The position numbers and the translations under genes are program-made. This document shows, one piece after another, positions 1 through 8,229 of a DNA stretch of 64,000 nucleotides (position 1 is the stretch's first letter; the number at the start of each line of letters is the position of its first letter). The notes below the pieces were generated by a model. It saw only the letters and a program-made list of their open reading frames with translations, was not told the origin of the DNA and ran no database searches. The stretch covers positions 1-64,000 of the forward strand of contig CAVXXT010000008.1 in the NCBI GenBank assembly GCA_963765815.1, given 5' to 3'. This DNA is from DATLNF01 sp963765815 (lineage in GTDB: Bacteria; Actinomycetota; Actinomycetes; BP-191).

Positions 1-719
1 AGTCCCTCCAGCGCGTAGTACTCGCACTGGATCGGGATGAGGATCTCCTTGGCGGCCACCAGGGCGTTGACGGTGAGCAGGCCGAGCGACGGCGGGCAGT
101 CGAGCACGACGTAGTCGAACTGCTGGGTGACCGCGGCCAGCGCGCGCTCCAGTCGGGTCTCCCGAGCGACCATCGCGACCAGCTCGATCTCCGCGCCGGC
201 CAGGTCGATCGTGGCCGGCGCGCAGAACAGCCCTGGTACGCCGGTCGGGCGGGTCACCTCGTCGAGCGTGCGGCGCCCGATCAGGGCGTCGTACACGCTG
301 GGCGTGCCTTCCCGGTGCTCGACGGAGAGCGCGGTCGACGCGTTGCCCTGCGGGTCGAGGTCCACGCACAGGACCTGTGCCCCGCTGAGCGCGAGCGCGG
401 CGGCGACGTTGACGGCGGTGGTGGTCTTGCCGACCCCGCCCTTCTGGTTGGCGACCGCGATCACCCGCCGCTGCGCCGGCAGGAGCGGGTGAGCAGGCGT
501 CGTGGGCGGGGTCGAGACGGCGGCCGCAGCGGGTTCGGACGCGGGCGCTACCGCTGCGGGCGCTGTTTCACGTGAAACATCGGCCTTGATCGGCTCGCCG
601 TCCCGTCCGGAGGTTTCACGTGAAACACCGTCCGCCGGAGCCCCCGGCCAGCCGAGGCCGCTCGCCCGGTCCTCGGGCGGCGGGCTGATCCGCTCAGGCC
701 AGCCGAGGCCGGTCGTCAC
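1..719 (-). CDS. parA: ParA chromosome-partitioning ATPase (C-terminus beyond window)
   Basis: Walker-type ATPase that acts with ParB bound at parS to segregate origins. The reading frame runs off the left edge, leaving about 239 residues. After a Pro/Ala-rich N-terminal extension of about 75 residues comes the deviant Walker A segment VANQKGGVGKTTTAVN, then VDLDPQGNAS and VVLDCPPSLG, and at the edge the ParA hallmark PIQCEYYALEGL. I chose the GTG at 719 because it overlaps the rsmG stop (GTGA) and is the first start in frame. The extension contains VSRET twice. These two pentapeptides are simply the translation of two parS palindromes, so the coding sequence carries the partition sites. parB is expected just left of the window. 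Confidence 0.95.
   Translation of the reverse strand, partial: MTTGLGWPERISPPPEDRASGLGWPGAPADGVSRETSGRDGEPIKADVSRETAPAAVAPASEPAAAAVSTPPTTPAHPLLPAQRRVIAVANQKGGVGKTTTAVNVAAALALSGAQVLCVDLDPQGNASTALSVEHREGTPSVYDALIGRRTLDEVTRPTGVPGLFCAPATIDLAGAEIELVAMVARETRLERALAAVTQQFDYVVLDCPPSLGLLTVNALVAAKEILIPIQCEYYALEG
564..579. promoter_or_regulatory. parS: parS partition site 1 (perfect 16-bp palindrome)
   Basis: TGTTTCACGTGAAACA, a perfect palindrome that matches the actinobacterial/Bacillus-type parS consensus bound by ParB. It lies inside the 5' coding part of parA, where it is translated as VSRET. Confidence 0.93.
612..627. promoter_or_regulatory. parS: parS partition site 2
   Basis: GGTTTCACGTGAAACA. 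The 14-bp core GTTTCACGTGAAAC at 613-626 is a perfect palindrome and only one outer base departs from the 16-bp consensus. It is 48 bp from site 1, again within parA and again read as VSRET. Two close sites by the origin suggest a ParB nucleation centre. Confidence 0.9.
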
Positions 720-1366
720 GGGAACCTCACCGCCACGACCGTCGTCGGGTCGACGAGGACACCGTCACCGGCGACGCGGACGTCGGCGACCATCCCGGCG
801 CGAGCGAGCGCCGGGCGGGCGGCCGCCAGCTCCTCCTCCGCCCGCGCGCCCTTCATCGCGAGCAGCACGCCGCCGCGCCGCACCAGGGGTCGCGACCACC
901 CGCTCAGCGTCAGCAGGTCGGTCACGGCGCGCGCGGTCACGACGTCGAACCGGCCGCGATCCGTGCGCACGAGGTCCTCCGCACGGCAGCGCTGCACCTT
1001 CACCCCCTCCAGCCCGAGCAGATCCACCGCCTCGGTGAGGAACTCCGCGCGCCGGGCCATCGGCTCGACGAGAGTCACGGTCAGGTCGGGGCGCGCGATG
1101 GCCAGCACGATGCCGGGGAGCCCTGCGCCGCTGCCCAGGTCGGCGATCGCGGCGCCGGCCGGGACCAGCTCGGCCACGACCGCGCAGTTGAGCACGTGCC
1201 GGGTCCAGATCCGGGTGCCCTCGCGAGGCCCGAGGAGCCCGCGAACCGTGCCCGGGCCGAGCAGCAGGGCGGCGTAGCGCTCGGCGAGCCCGATCCGGTC
1301 GCCGAACAGCGTGGCCGCTGCTGCCGGGGTCGGCTCGACCTCAGCGGCGTCGGCGGCCGCGGTCAC
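716..1366 (-). CDS. rsmG: RsmG (GidB) 16S rRNA G527 methyltransferase
   Basis: SAM-dependent N7-methylation of the 530 loop of 16S rRNA. A Rossmann-like SAM site is visible as IADLGSGAGLPGIVLAI, followed by VTLVEPMARRAEFL and VTARAVTDL, all typical of RsmG. I use the GTG at 1366, one base after the jag stop, giving 216 aa. A longer reading from 1408 would run into jag. The gene sits in the canonical jag-rsmG-parA order and its stop overlaps the parA start, so the genes are probably co-transcribed. Confidence 0.93.
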   Translation of the reverse strand: MTAAADAAEVEPTPAAAATLFGDRIGLAERYAALLLGPGTVRGLLGPREGTRIWTRHVLNCAVVAELVPAGAAIADLGSGAGLPGIVLAIARPDLTVTLVEPMARRAEFLTEAVDLLGLEGVKVQRCRAEDLVRTDRGRFDVVTARAVTDLLTLSGWSRPLVRRGGVLLAMKGARAEEELAAARPALARAGMVADVRVAGDGVLVDPTTVVAVRFP

Positions 1367-1367
1367 C

Positions 1368-1943
1368 TCAGGGGCGGCGGACCACGACACGGCGCTGCGG
1401 CTCCTCACCCTCGGACTCCGTGAGCAGTCCCCCGGTGGCGGCGATCGCGTCGTGGACGACCTTGCGCTCGAACGGCGACATCGCGGCCAGTCGCTCGGGC
1501 TCGCCGGAGCCCAGCACGCGCTCGGCCACCTGCCGGGCCAGCTCCACCAGGTCGGCCCGGCGCTGGGCGCGGAAGCCGCCGATGTCGAGCATCAGCCGGC
1601 TGCGCGAGCCGGTCGCCTGCAGCACCGCGAGTCGGGTGAGCTCCTGCAGCGCGTCGAGCGTGGCGCCGGCCGGGCCGACGAGGTTCTCCAGCCCGTCGCC
1701 GACGATCGCGACCGAGGCACGCTCGCCCTCGACGTCGAGGTCGAGGTCGCCGTCCAGGTCGAGGATGTCGAGCAGCCCCTCGAGGTAGTCGGCGGCGACC
1801 TCTCCCTCCTGCTCCAGGTCGGCGAGCGGAGCGTCCGCACGCGACTCGGTCAGCACGTCACCCGGGGTCGAGTCACTCTCGGCGACAGCCCCCTCGGGGG
1901 CTGGGTTCTCGAGGACCGGGTCCCCCGGTCCGTCCTGGGTCAT
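1368..1943 (-). CDS. jag: Jag/KhpB-type KH-R3H RNA-binding protein
   Basis: Predicted RNA-binding protein of the KhpB/EloR/Jag family, which affects cell elongation and small-RNA biology in other bacteria. The N-terminal 60 residues are acidic linker. A KH-like domain follows (VGDGLENLVGPAGATLDALQ), and the C-terminal R3H domain has the arginine-histidine signature in SPFERKVVHDAIA. The ATG at 1943 comes 4 bases after the yidC stop and gives 191 aa. An upstream GTG at 1964 would overlap yidC and is less likely. Position directly after yidC is standard. Confidence 0.9.
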   Translation of the reverse strand: MTQDGPGDPVLENPAPEGAVAESDSTPGDVLTESRADAPLADLEQEGEVAADYLEGLLDILDLDGDLDLDVEGERASVAIVGDGLENLVGPAGATLDALQELTRLAVLQATGSRSRLMLDIGGFRAQRRADLVELARQVAERVLGSGEPERLAAMSPFERKVVHDAIAATGGLLTESEGEEPQRRVVVRRP

Positions 1944-1947
1944 GGTC

Positions 1948-3018
1948 TCAGCGTCGTCCGCCACGGCGGCCTCCCTTGTTCTTCTTGCGTGGCTTGGTGT
2001 GCGGGCGCGCGGCGGCCCCGGAGCGTGCGGGGGCGGCGTCACGCACGACCGCGTCGGCCACCGCATCCGGCACGGCGTCCGCGACGGGCGTCGCCCGCTC
2101 CGGCTTCGCCGCCGACCCACGTCCCGGCTTCGCCCCTGTCCCACGTGCCGGCTTCGCCTCACGTCCGGGCGCTGCGGCGGCCGCGGCGCCCGGAGGGGGC
2201 ATCCGCTTGAGCACGAGCTGCTGCTGGCCCAGGCTCCACAGGTTCGAGGTCGTCCAGTAGATCAGCACGCCCAGCGGCGCCTGCAGGCCGAACACGGCGA
2301 GCATCGCCGGCAGCACGTAGAGCAGCACCTTCTGCTGCGTCGCCTGCTGCGGGTCGGGGGCCGACCCGGACGCGTTCTTGGCCATCATCTGCTTGGTCGA
2401 GACGAAGGTCACCGCGGTCATCGCGACGATGAGGATCATCGCCACGACCTTCACCGCGGTCGGCACGGCGTCGAGCGCCTTGAGCAGGCTCGGCGGCGAG
2501 TTGAACGCGCTGGCGACCGGTGCGCCGAAGATCTTGGCCCGGCCGAAGTGCTCAGCGGTCTCGCGTGAGACGCCGTACTTGCCGTCGGGGAAGACCAGCT
2601 CGCCCTTCACCAGCTCTGGGCCGAGGTTGTGCAGCACGCGGTACATCCCGATGAAGACCGGCATCTGCAGGAACATCGGCAAGCAGCCGGCGAGCGGGTT
2701 GGCGCCGTGCTCCTTGTAGAGCTTCATCATCTCGGCGTTGAGCGTCTCGCGGTCGCCCTTGTGCTTGGCCTGCAGCGCCTTGATCTTCGGCTGCAGGACC
2801 TGCATCGCCCGCTGGGTCCGGATCTGCTTGACGAAGATCGGGAACAGCAGGATCCGGACCGTGACGGTCAGCATGATGATCGCCAGCACCCAGGCGAGCC
2901 CACTGCTCTCGCCCAGCCCGATCCCGCTGAAGCCGCGGTGGAACAGCACGATCGCCTGGGCGATCAGCTTGAAGATCGGCTGGAAGACGCCCTTGTTCAG
3001 GGCCTCGAACGGGTTCAC
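1948..3018 (-). CDS. yidC: YidC/Oxa1 membrane protein insertase
   Basis: Inserts and folds inner-membrane proteins, alone or with SecYEG. It has 356 residues with a hydrophobic start (FEALNKGVFQPIFKLIAQAI), the charged cytosolic hairpin QIRTQRAMQVLQPKIKALQ, the conserved block GCLPMFLQMPVFIGMYRVL, and later membrane segments ending GVLIYWTTSNLWSLGQQ. The C-terminal tail is Lys/Arg/Ala-rich, as usual in Gram-positive homologues that bind ribosomes. The GTG at 3018 overlaps the yidD stop (GTGA). Confidence 0.95.
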   Translation of the reverse strand: MNPFEALNKGVFQPIFKLIAQAIVLFHRGFSGIGLGESSGLAWVLAIIMLTVTVRILLFPIFVKQIRTQRAMQVLQPKIKALQAKHKGDRETLNAEMMKLYKEHGANPLAGCLPMFLQMPVFIGMYRVLHNLGPELVKGELVFPDGKYGVSRETAEHFGRAKIFGAPVASAFNSPPSLLKALDAVPTAVKVVAMILIVAMTAVTFVSTKQMMAKNASGSAPDPQQATQQKVLLYVLPAMLAVFGLQAPLGVLIYWTTSNLWSLGQQQLVLKRMPPPGAAAAAAPGREAKPARGTGAKPGRGSAAKPERATPVADAVPDAVADAVVRDAAPARSGAAARPHTKPRKKNKGGRRGGRR

Positions 3019-3317
3019 TGGGGACGCGCTCCATGGGCGCCCCTCGGGCGCAGGGTCGGACGTGCCGGACGGGTCGGGGGAGCGGGGACGGGGTCGAGCC
3101 CGCCCGCGTGGAACGGGTGGCAGCGGGCGACCCGACGCAGCGCGAGCCAGCTGCCGCGCGCCGCGCCATGAGAGCGCATGGCCTCCTCGGCGTACGCGCT
3201 GCACGAGGGAGCGAAACGGCACCGGGCCGGCAGCAGCGGGGACACCCAGCGCCGGTAGGCCCGCACCGGGGCGAGCGCCACCCGCACGGCCGGGCTCGGC
3301 GCAGCGGAGGTCGTCAC
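3015..3317 (-). CDS. yidD: YidD membrane protein insertion efficiency factor
   Basis: Small amphipathic accessory factor associated with YidC-dependent insertion. It has 100 residues with the family core YRRWVSPLLPARCRFAPSCS (three conserved prolines and paired cysteines), then WLALRRVARCHPFHAGGLDPV. The Pro/Arg-rich C-terminal tail is not conserved. The ATG overlaps the rnpA stop (ATGA), which indicates translational coupling in the rpmH-rnpA-yidD-yidC unit. Confidence 0.95.
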   Translation of the reverse strand: MTTSAAPSPAVRVALAPVRAYRRWVSPLLPARCRFAPSCSAYAEEAMRSHGAARGSWLALRRVARCHPFHAGGLDPVPAPPTRPARPTLRPRGAHGARPQ

Positions 3318-3664
3318 GGGCGAGCCAGCGAGCGCAGTCCGTCGTCGAGCAGGCCCTCGAGCTCGACGAAGGACAGCTCGGCGGCGCCCGGCAGCGCCCG
3401 GACGACCAGGTCGGTCGGCGGCATCGTGTCCAGCCGGGCGCCGAGCACGTGACGGAGCCGTCGGCGGAGCCGGTTGCGGCGCACGGCGTCGCCGACCTTG
3501 GCGGAGATCACGAAGCCGACCCGCGGCGTCGCCGACCGATCGGTCGGGTCAGTCCGGACAGGGGCGGCGTGCAGGACGAGCGGACCGCGGGTCACGCGTC
3601 GACCCCGGCGCAGGACGCCGGCGAACTCGTCGCGATGTCGCAGCCTCGCGGCGGCGGGGAGCAC
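3314..3664 (-). CDS. rnpA: RNase P protein component
   Basis: Protein subunit of RNase P, which helps the RNA subunit bind precursor tRNA 5' leaders. It has 116 residues. The RNR signature is plain in KVGDAVRRNRLRRRLRH, preceded by PRVGFVISA and followed by DLVVRALPGAAELSF. It lies 14 bp downstream of rpmH in the universal order. Confidence 0.95.
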   Translation of the reverse strand: MLPAAARLRHRDEFAGVLRRGRRVTRGPLVLHAAPVRTDPTDRSATPRVGFVISAKVGDAVRRNRLRRRLRHVLGARLDTMPPTDLVVRALPGAAELSFVELEGLLDDGLRSLARP

Positions 3665-3678
3665 TCGACGCAGATGAG

Positions 3679-3816
3679 CTAGGCCGACAGCTCGCTGCGG
3701 CCCTTCGCCCGGCGGGCGGCGAGGATCGCGCGACCGGCGCGGGTGCGCATGCGCAGGCGGAAGCCGTGGGTCTTGGCCCGGCGGCGGTTGTTGGGCTGGA
3801 ACGTGCGCTTGCTCAC
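3679..3816 (-). CDS. rpmH: Ribosomal protein L34
   Basis: 45-residue large-subunit protein. SKRTFQPNNRRRAKTHGFR and RMRTRAGRAILAARRAKGR are the complete L34 fold signature. I use the GTG at 3816. Upstream in-frame codons would add an unrelated extension into the origin region. This is the first gene of the leftward operon, divergent from dnaA. Confidence 0.97.
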   Translation of the reverse strand: MSKRTFQPNNRRRAKTHGFRLRMRTRAGRAILAARRAKGRSELSA

Positions 3817-4220
3817 GAGGATGCTCCAGGGCAGCGGGTGCGAGACATGGCTGCCGAACGGCAGACAGACCCCCCTACGATACGGACCGGCTCGGGGAGG
3901 GTCAAACACGCCTCACCGCGACACGCCGCGTAGTCGACAGATCTGTGGACAACCCCTTGTCGGCGGCCGTCCGGTCGGGATACGGTCCGCCGCGCTGTGG
4001 CTTCCCCGGTGCCCGGCGCGCCGTCCTCGACGACCGCCGACGCCCCTCCCACGCAGCCGCATCCCGCCTCTTCCGACGTCCCCGACGTCGTCGTCCCCGG
4101 TCCCGTACACAGGGTGTGGACGACGATGTGGACGACGAGTGGCTGCGGTGTTCAGCGCAGTCGCGCACCCGTCGCACGTCGTGCGGTGGGGCGGTCGGGG
4201 CACTCGAGGAAGGAACCCGC
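3817..4220. promoter_or_regulatory. rpmH-dnaA intergenic region with DnaA boxes
   Basis: A 404-bp gene-free stretch between divergent rpmH and dnaA. It contains TGTGGACAA at 3944-3952, an exact match to the GC-rich actinobacterial DnaA box in reverse orientation. Two near-boxes TGTGGACGA sit at 4115-4123 and 4127-4135, 12 bp apart. It should hold both divergent promoters and DnaA autoregulatory sites. A purine-rich ribosome-binding site (GAGGAAGGAA) lies just before the dnaA GTG. I do not see a single convincing -35/-10 pair. Confidence 0.75.
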
Positions 4221-5712
4221 GTGGTTGAGGAGACGCTCGACCTGGTCGCGGCGTGGGAGCGCTGCCTGGCCGGCTTCGGCGACGGGGTGCTCAGCCCGCA
4301 GCACAAGGCCTTCTTTAGCCTCACCCGGCCCCTCGGGCTGGTCGAGCACACAGCCCTGCTCGCCGCTCCCAACGAGTTCACCAAGGAGCTGCTCGACAGC
4401 CGCTACCGGGGACTGATCGCGGAGGCGCTCTCCAGCCAGCTCGGCCAGGAGATCCAGGTCGCGGTGACCGTCCAGCCGCTGCCTGAGCCGCTGGACAGCG
4501 ACGCGACGGCCGAACCGGAGCCGAAGCCGCTGGCGGACCGCGCCCAGGTCGCCGACGCCTCGTTCGCCGACCCGGTGACACCGGTCGAGGAGCGGTACGC
4601 CGAGCAGGCGCCGCAGCCGACACCCGGCACCGGGCGCGAGGCACCGGCGTCGGGCAAGAGCGTGGAGCCCGCCCGGCTCAACCCGAAGTACACCTTCGAG
4701 ACGTTCGTCATCGGGTCGACCAACCGCTTCGCCCACGCCGCCGCAGTCGCCGTGGCCGAAGCGCCGGCCAAGGCGTACAACCCGCTGTTCGTCTACGGCG
4801 AGAGCGGGCTGGGCAAGACCCACCTGCTGCACGCCATCGGGCACTACGCGCGAAGCCTGTTCCCGGGCACGAAGGTCCGCTACGTGAGCTCGGAGGAGTT
4901 CACCAACGACTTCATCAACGCGATCCGCGACGACAAGACCGCGCGCGTTCCAGCGGCGCTACCGCGACAACGACATCCTGCTCGTCGACGACATCCAGTT
5001 CCTCGAGAACAAGGAGCGGACGCAGGAGGAGTTCTTCCACACGTTCAACGCCCTGCACGGGGCCAACAAGCAGATCGTCATCACCTCGGACCGGCCGCCC
5101 CGAGCAGCTCTCCACGCTGGAGGACCGGCTGCGCAACCGGTTCGAGTGGGGCCTGATCACCGACGTCCAGCCGCCCGACCTCGAGACCCGCATCGCGATC
5201 CTCCGGAAGAAGGCCGCGCACGAGCGGCTCGACGCGCCGCCGGAGGTGCTGGAGTACATCTCGAGCAAGATCCAGAGCGAACATCCGGGAGCTCGAGGGA
5301 GCGCTGATCCGGGTCACGGCGTTCGCCAGCCTGAACCGGACCGCCGGTCGACCTGTCCCTGGCCGAGATCGTGCTCAAGGACCTCATCCCGGAGCACGGC
5401 GGGCCGGAGATCACCGCCGCGACGATCATGGCGGCCACCGCGCAGTACTTCGGGCTGTCGATGGAGGACCTCTGCGGCTCCTCGCGCTCACGCGTCCTCG
5501 TCAACGCCCGGCAGATCGCGATGTACCTCTGCCGCGAGCTCACCGACCTCTCGCTGCCCAAGATCGGACAGGACTTCGGCGGCCGCGACCACACGACCGT
5601 CATGCACGCCGACCGCAAGATCCGCTCGCTGATGGCCGAGCGTCGCTCGATCTACAACCAGGTCACCGAGCTGACCAACCGGATCAAGGTCCAGCGGGCC
5701 CGGCCGGCATGA
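4221..5712 (+). CDS. dnaA: DnaA replication initiator, frame interrupted by four +1 shifts
   Basis: Initiator ATPase that binds DnaA boxes and opens oriC. From the GTG at 4221, domain I and a Pro/Glu-rich linker lead to the AAA+ domain, with Walker A at YGESGLGKTHLLHAIGHY. Reading then needs an extra base skipped near 4947, 5101, 5279 and 5343. With those removed the text continues DILLVDDIQF, NKQIVITSDRPPEQLS, NIRELEGALIRVTAFASLN and the domain IV signature GRDHTTVMHADRK. The corrected length is 495 aa, normal for actinobacteria. No residues look decayed between the shifts, so I do not call it a pseudogene. Sequence error is the likeliest cause. Confidence 0.93.
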
Positions 5713-6000
5713 GTGATCTTGGAGTGCACAACCTGGGGACAACCCTGTGGACAGGTGCCTCGCGAGGTCGGACGAGGTGGGGACGGCCCGGGACGACCAC
5801 GGCAGATGTGCAGGAACGCCCCCGTCGTACACAGGGTGCTGCGGCTGGCATTGTCGCTCTGACCTGCGACGTTCGCGAGTTCTCCACAGATTCACACCGC
5901 CTACGTCGACGAACTAGTTCTCTTTATCCAAAGACCAAAGACCACAACAACCACCCGGCAGATCTGCCGGACGCGTCGCGACGCGGGAAGGCGGTAGATC
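5713..6000. other. oriC: Probable oriC core between dnaA and dnaN
   Basis: A 288-bp non-coding interval in the usual actinobacterial oriC position. DnaA-box-like 9-mers are TGGGGACAA (5734-5742), TGTGGACAG (5746-5754) and TTCTCCACA (5880-5888). The right part, about 5910-5965, is the most A/T-rich stretch nearby. It includes TTATCCAAA and a doubled AAAGACC, consistent with an unwinding region. The dnaN promoter must also be here. Confidence 0.75.
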
Positions 6001-7119
6001 GTGAAGTTCCGGGTCGAGCGTGACGAGTTCGCGGAGGCGGTCGCCTGGACGGCGCGGACCTTGCCGCTGCGCCCCGCGGTGCCGGTGCTGGCTGGACTGC
6101 TGCTCGAGGTCACCGGCCACGAGCTGCGGCTGTCCGGATTCGACTACGAGGTGTCCGCCGAGGCGACCGTGCCGGTGCAGGCCGAGGAGGCCGGCCGGCT
6201 GCTGGTGTCCGGCCGGCTGCTGGCCGAGATCACCCGCTCCTGCCGGCGGCGCACGGTCGAGCTGACGACCGACGGCACCCGGGCGGTGCTGTCCTGCGGA
6301 TCGGCCCGGTTCACGCTGCCGACCCTGCCGGTCGACGACTACCCGTCGCTGCCGACGATGCCGCCGGACGCCGGCAAGATCGCCTCCGACGCGTTCGCCG
6401 CGGCGGTGTCCCAGGTCGCCATCGCGGCAGGTCGGGACGACACGCTGCCCGTGCTCACCGGTGTCCGGGTCGAGATCGACGGCGACCAGCTGACGCTCGC
6501 AGCGACCGACCGCTACCGGCTGGCCATCCGCGAGCTGAAGTGGCGCCCGGAGCCGGGAGCGGAGGCGGTCACCGCGCTCATCCCGGCGAAGACGCTGGCC
6601 GACGCGGCGAAGACCCTGGCCTCCACCGGGGCCGAGGTCGCCGTGGCGCTCGGACAGGGTGCGCAGGGCGAGGGGATGGCCGGCTTCAGCGGCGGCTCCC
6701 GGCGTACGACGACCCGGCTGCTCGAGGGTGAGTTCCCGAAGTACCGGTCCCTGCTTCCCGCGGAGTTCTCGTCGGTCGCCCAGGTGACCACGTCGACGCT
6801 CGTCGACGCCGTGAAGCGGGTGTCGCTCGTCGCGGCGCGCAACACCCCGATCCGGCTGCGGTTCGAAGACGGCGTCCTCGTCCTGGAGGCGGGCGCCGGC
6901 GACGAGGCGCAGGCGTCGGAGAACCTCGAGGCGAGCTACGACGGCGAGGCGATCCAGATCGCTTTCAACCCCGCGTACCTGCTCGACGGGCTCGGGGCGA
7001 TCGACTCCGACATCGCTCAGCTGTCGTTCAACGGCTCGGTCAAGCCGGCGGTGCTGACAGGCAAGGACACCGAGGCGGACTACCGCTACCTGCTGATGCC
7101 GGTGCGGCTCTCCGGCTGA
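6001..7119 (+). CDS. dnaN: DNA polymerase III beta sliding clamp
   Basis: Ring-shaped processivity clamp. It has 372 residues from a GTG start, KFRVERDEFAEAVAW, with three repeated clamp folds. Recognisable pieces are LPVLTGVRVEIDGDQLTLAA and ATDRYRLAIREL, and the C-terminal YRYLLMPVRLSG, which closes the peptide-binding pocket. Its length is normal. It is the first gene after the origin and is probably transcribed with its own promoter in the preceding gap. Confidence 0.97.
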   Translation: MKFRVERDEFAEAVAWTARTLPLRPAVPVLAGLLLEVTGHELRLSGFDYEVSAEATVPVQAEEAGRLLVSGRLLAEITRSCRRRTVELTTDGTRAVLSCGSARFTLPTLPVDDYPSLPTMPPDAGKIASDAFAAAVSQVAIAAGRDDTLPVLTGVRVEIDGDQLTLAATDRYRLAIRELKWRPEPGAEAVTALIPAKTLADAAKTLASTGAEVAVALGQGAQGEGMAGFSGGSRRTTTRLLEGEFPKYRSLLPAEFSSVAQVTTSTLVDAVKRVSLVAARNTPIRLRFEDGVLVLEAGAGDEAQASENLEASYDGEAIQIAFNPAYLLDGLGAIDSDIAQLSFNGSVKPAVLTGKDTEADYRYLLMPVRLSG

Positions 7120-7223
7120 CCCGGTGAGCCCAGGACGTCTGCGCGAGCAGCGGTAGGCCCGGCTTCTCACCTCGCCTGCTGCTCCGCGGATGGGATGATC
7201 GACGTCCATCTCCACCGCGCCGG

Positions 7224-8204
7224 ATGCGAGGTCCCGTCATCACTGCAGTGGACACGCCGGCCCGGGCTCAGGTCACCGCGGCGGCGCAGGCGCTCGTCAC
7301 CAACGTCGAGCGGGTGATCCGCGGGCAGCGGCAGGCGGTGGAGACCGCGGTGGTCGCGCTCCTCGCCGGCGGGCACGTGCTGCTCGAGGACGTCCCCGGC
7401 GTCGGCAAGACGATGCTCGGTCGCAGTCTCGCCCGTTCCGTCGCCGGGGACTTCAAGCGGATCCAGGGCACGCCTGACCTGCTGCCCAGCGACATCACCG
7501 GCACCACGGTGTACGACGGCCAACGCCATGCGTTCGACTTCATCCCCGGCCCGGTGTTCGCCAACGTCGTCCTGATCGACGAGCTGAACCGCACGTCGCC
7601 GCGCACCCAGGCCGCTCTCATGGAGGCGATGGACGAGAGTGGGGTGACGGTCGACGGCACCCGGCACGCGCTGCCGGAGCCGTTCTTCGTCGTCGCGACG
7701 CAGAACCCACTCGAGCATCACGGCACCTACCCGCTGCCCGAGGGCCAGCTGGACCGATTCGCCCTCGCGATCGAGCTCGGCTACGTCGATGCGCCGACCG
7801 AACGGGAGATCGTGCAGGCCCAGCTGGTCGCGCACCCGGTCGACGCACTGCAGCCGGTGCTGTCGACCGAGGACGTGCGGATCCTGCGGCAGCACGTGCG
7901 TGCCACCCATGTCAGCGACCAGGTCACCGACTACGCGGTGGCGCTCACCCGAGCAACCCGTGGCCACGCGCAGCTCGAGCTCGGCGCGAGCTCCCGGGCC
8001 ACCATCGCCCTGGTTCGATGCGCCCAGGCCCGCGCGCTGCTCGGGGGTCGTGACTTCGTGACGCCCGACGACATCAAGGCGCTGACCGTGCAGGTGATGG
8101 CCCATCGGGTGCTGCCGGCGAGTGGCGCCGAGCCGCAGCGGCGGCGGGCGATCAAGGCGGTTGTCGACGTGGTCTCGACAGTGCCCGTGCCGATGGCCGG
8201 CTGA
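7224..8204 (+). CDS. MoxR family AAA ATPase
   Basis: MoxR-type AAA+ ATPase, usually a chaperone or maturation factor for the products of adjacent DUF58/transglutaminase genes. It has 326 residues. Walker A is EDVPGVGKTMLGRSLA, Walker B is VVLIDELNRTSPRTQAALMEAM, sensor 1 is FFVVATQNPLEHHGTYPLPE, followed by QLDRFALAIELGY. The start is uncertain: the ATG at 7224 or an in-frame GTG at 7248. It is the first gene of a three-gene operon with DUF58 and TgpA-like genes. Confidence 0.92.
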   Translation: MRGPVITAVDTPARAQVTAAAQALVTNVERVIRGQRQAVETAVVALLAGGHVLLEDVPGVGKTMLGRSLARSVAGDFKRIQGTPDLLPSDITGTTVYDGQRHAFDFIPGPVFANVVLIDELNRTSPRTQAALMEAMDESGVTVDGTRHALPEPFFVVATQNPLEHHGTYPLPEGQLDRFALAIELGYVDAPTEREIVQAQLVAHPVDALQPVLSTEDVRILRQHVRATHVSDQVTDYAVALTRATRGHAQLELGASSRATIALVRCAQARALLGGRDFVTPDDIKALTVQVMAHRVLPASGAEPQRRRAIKAVVDVVSTVPVPMAG

Positions 8205-8229
8205 CGTGCGCCGGACCGGGCGCTAGGAC

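Noticed and set aside
2558..2571. A third VSRET-coding palindrome, inside yidC, as a parS site
   Set aside because: GTCTCGCGTGAGAC differs from the parS 14-bp core at three positions, so ParB binding is unlikely.
4947..5343. Programmed ribosomal frameshifting in dnaA as the leading explanation
   Set aside because: The four sites share no slippery sequence, rare codon, stop codon or downstream structure that I can see.
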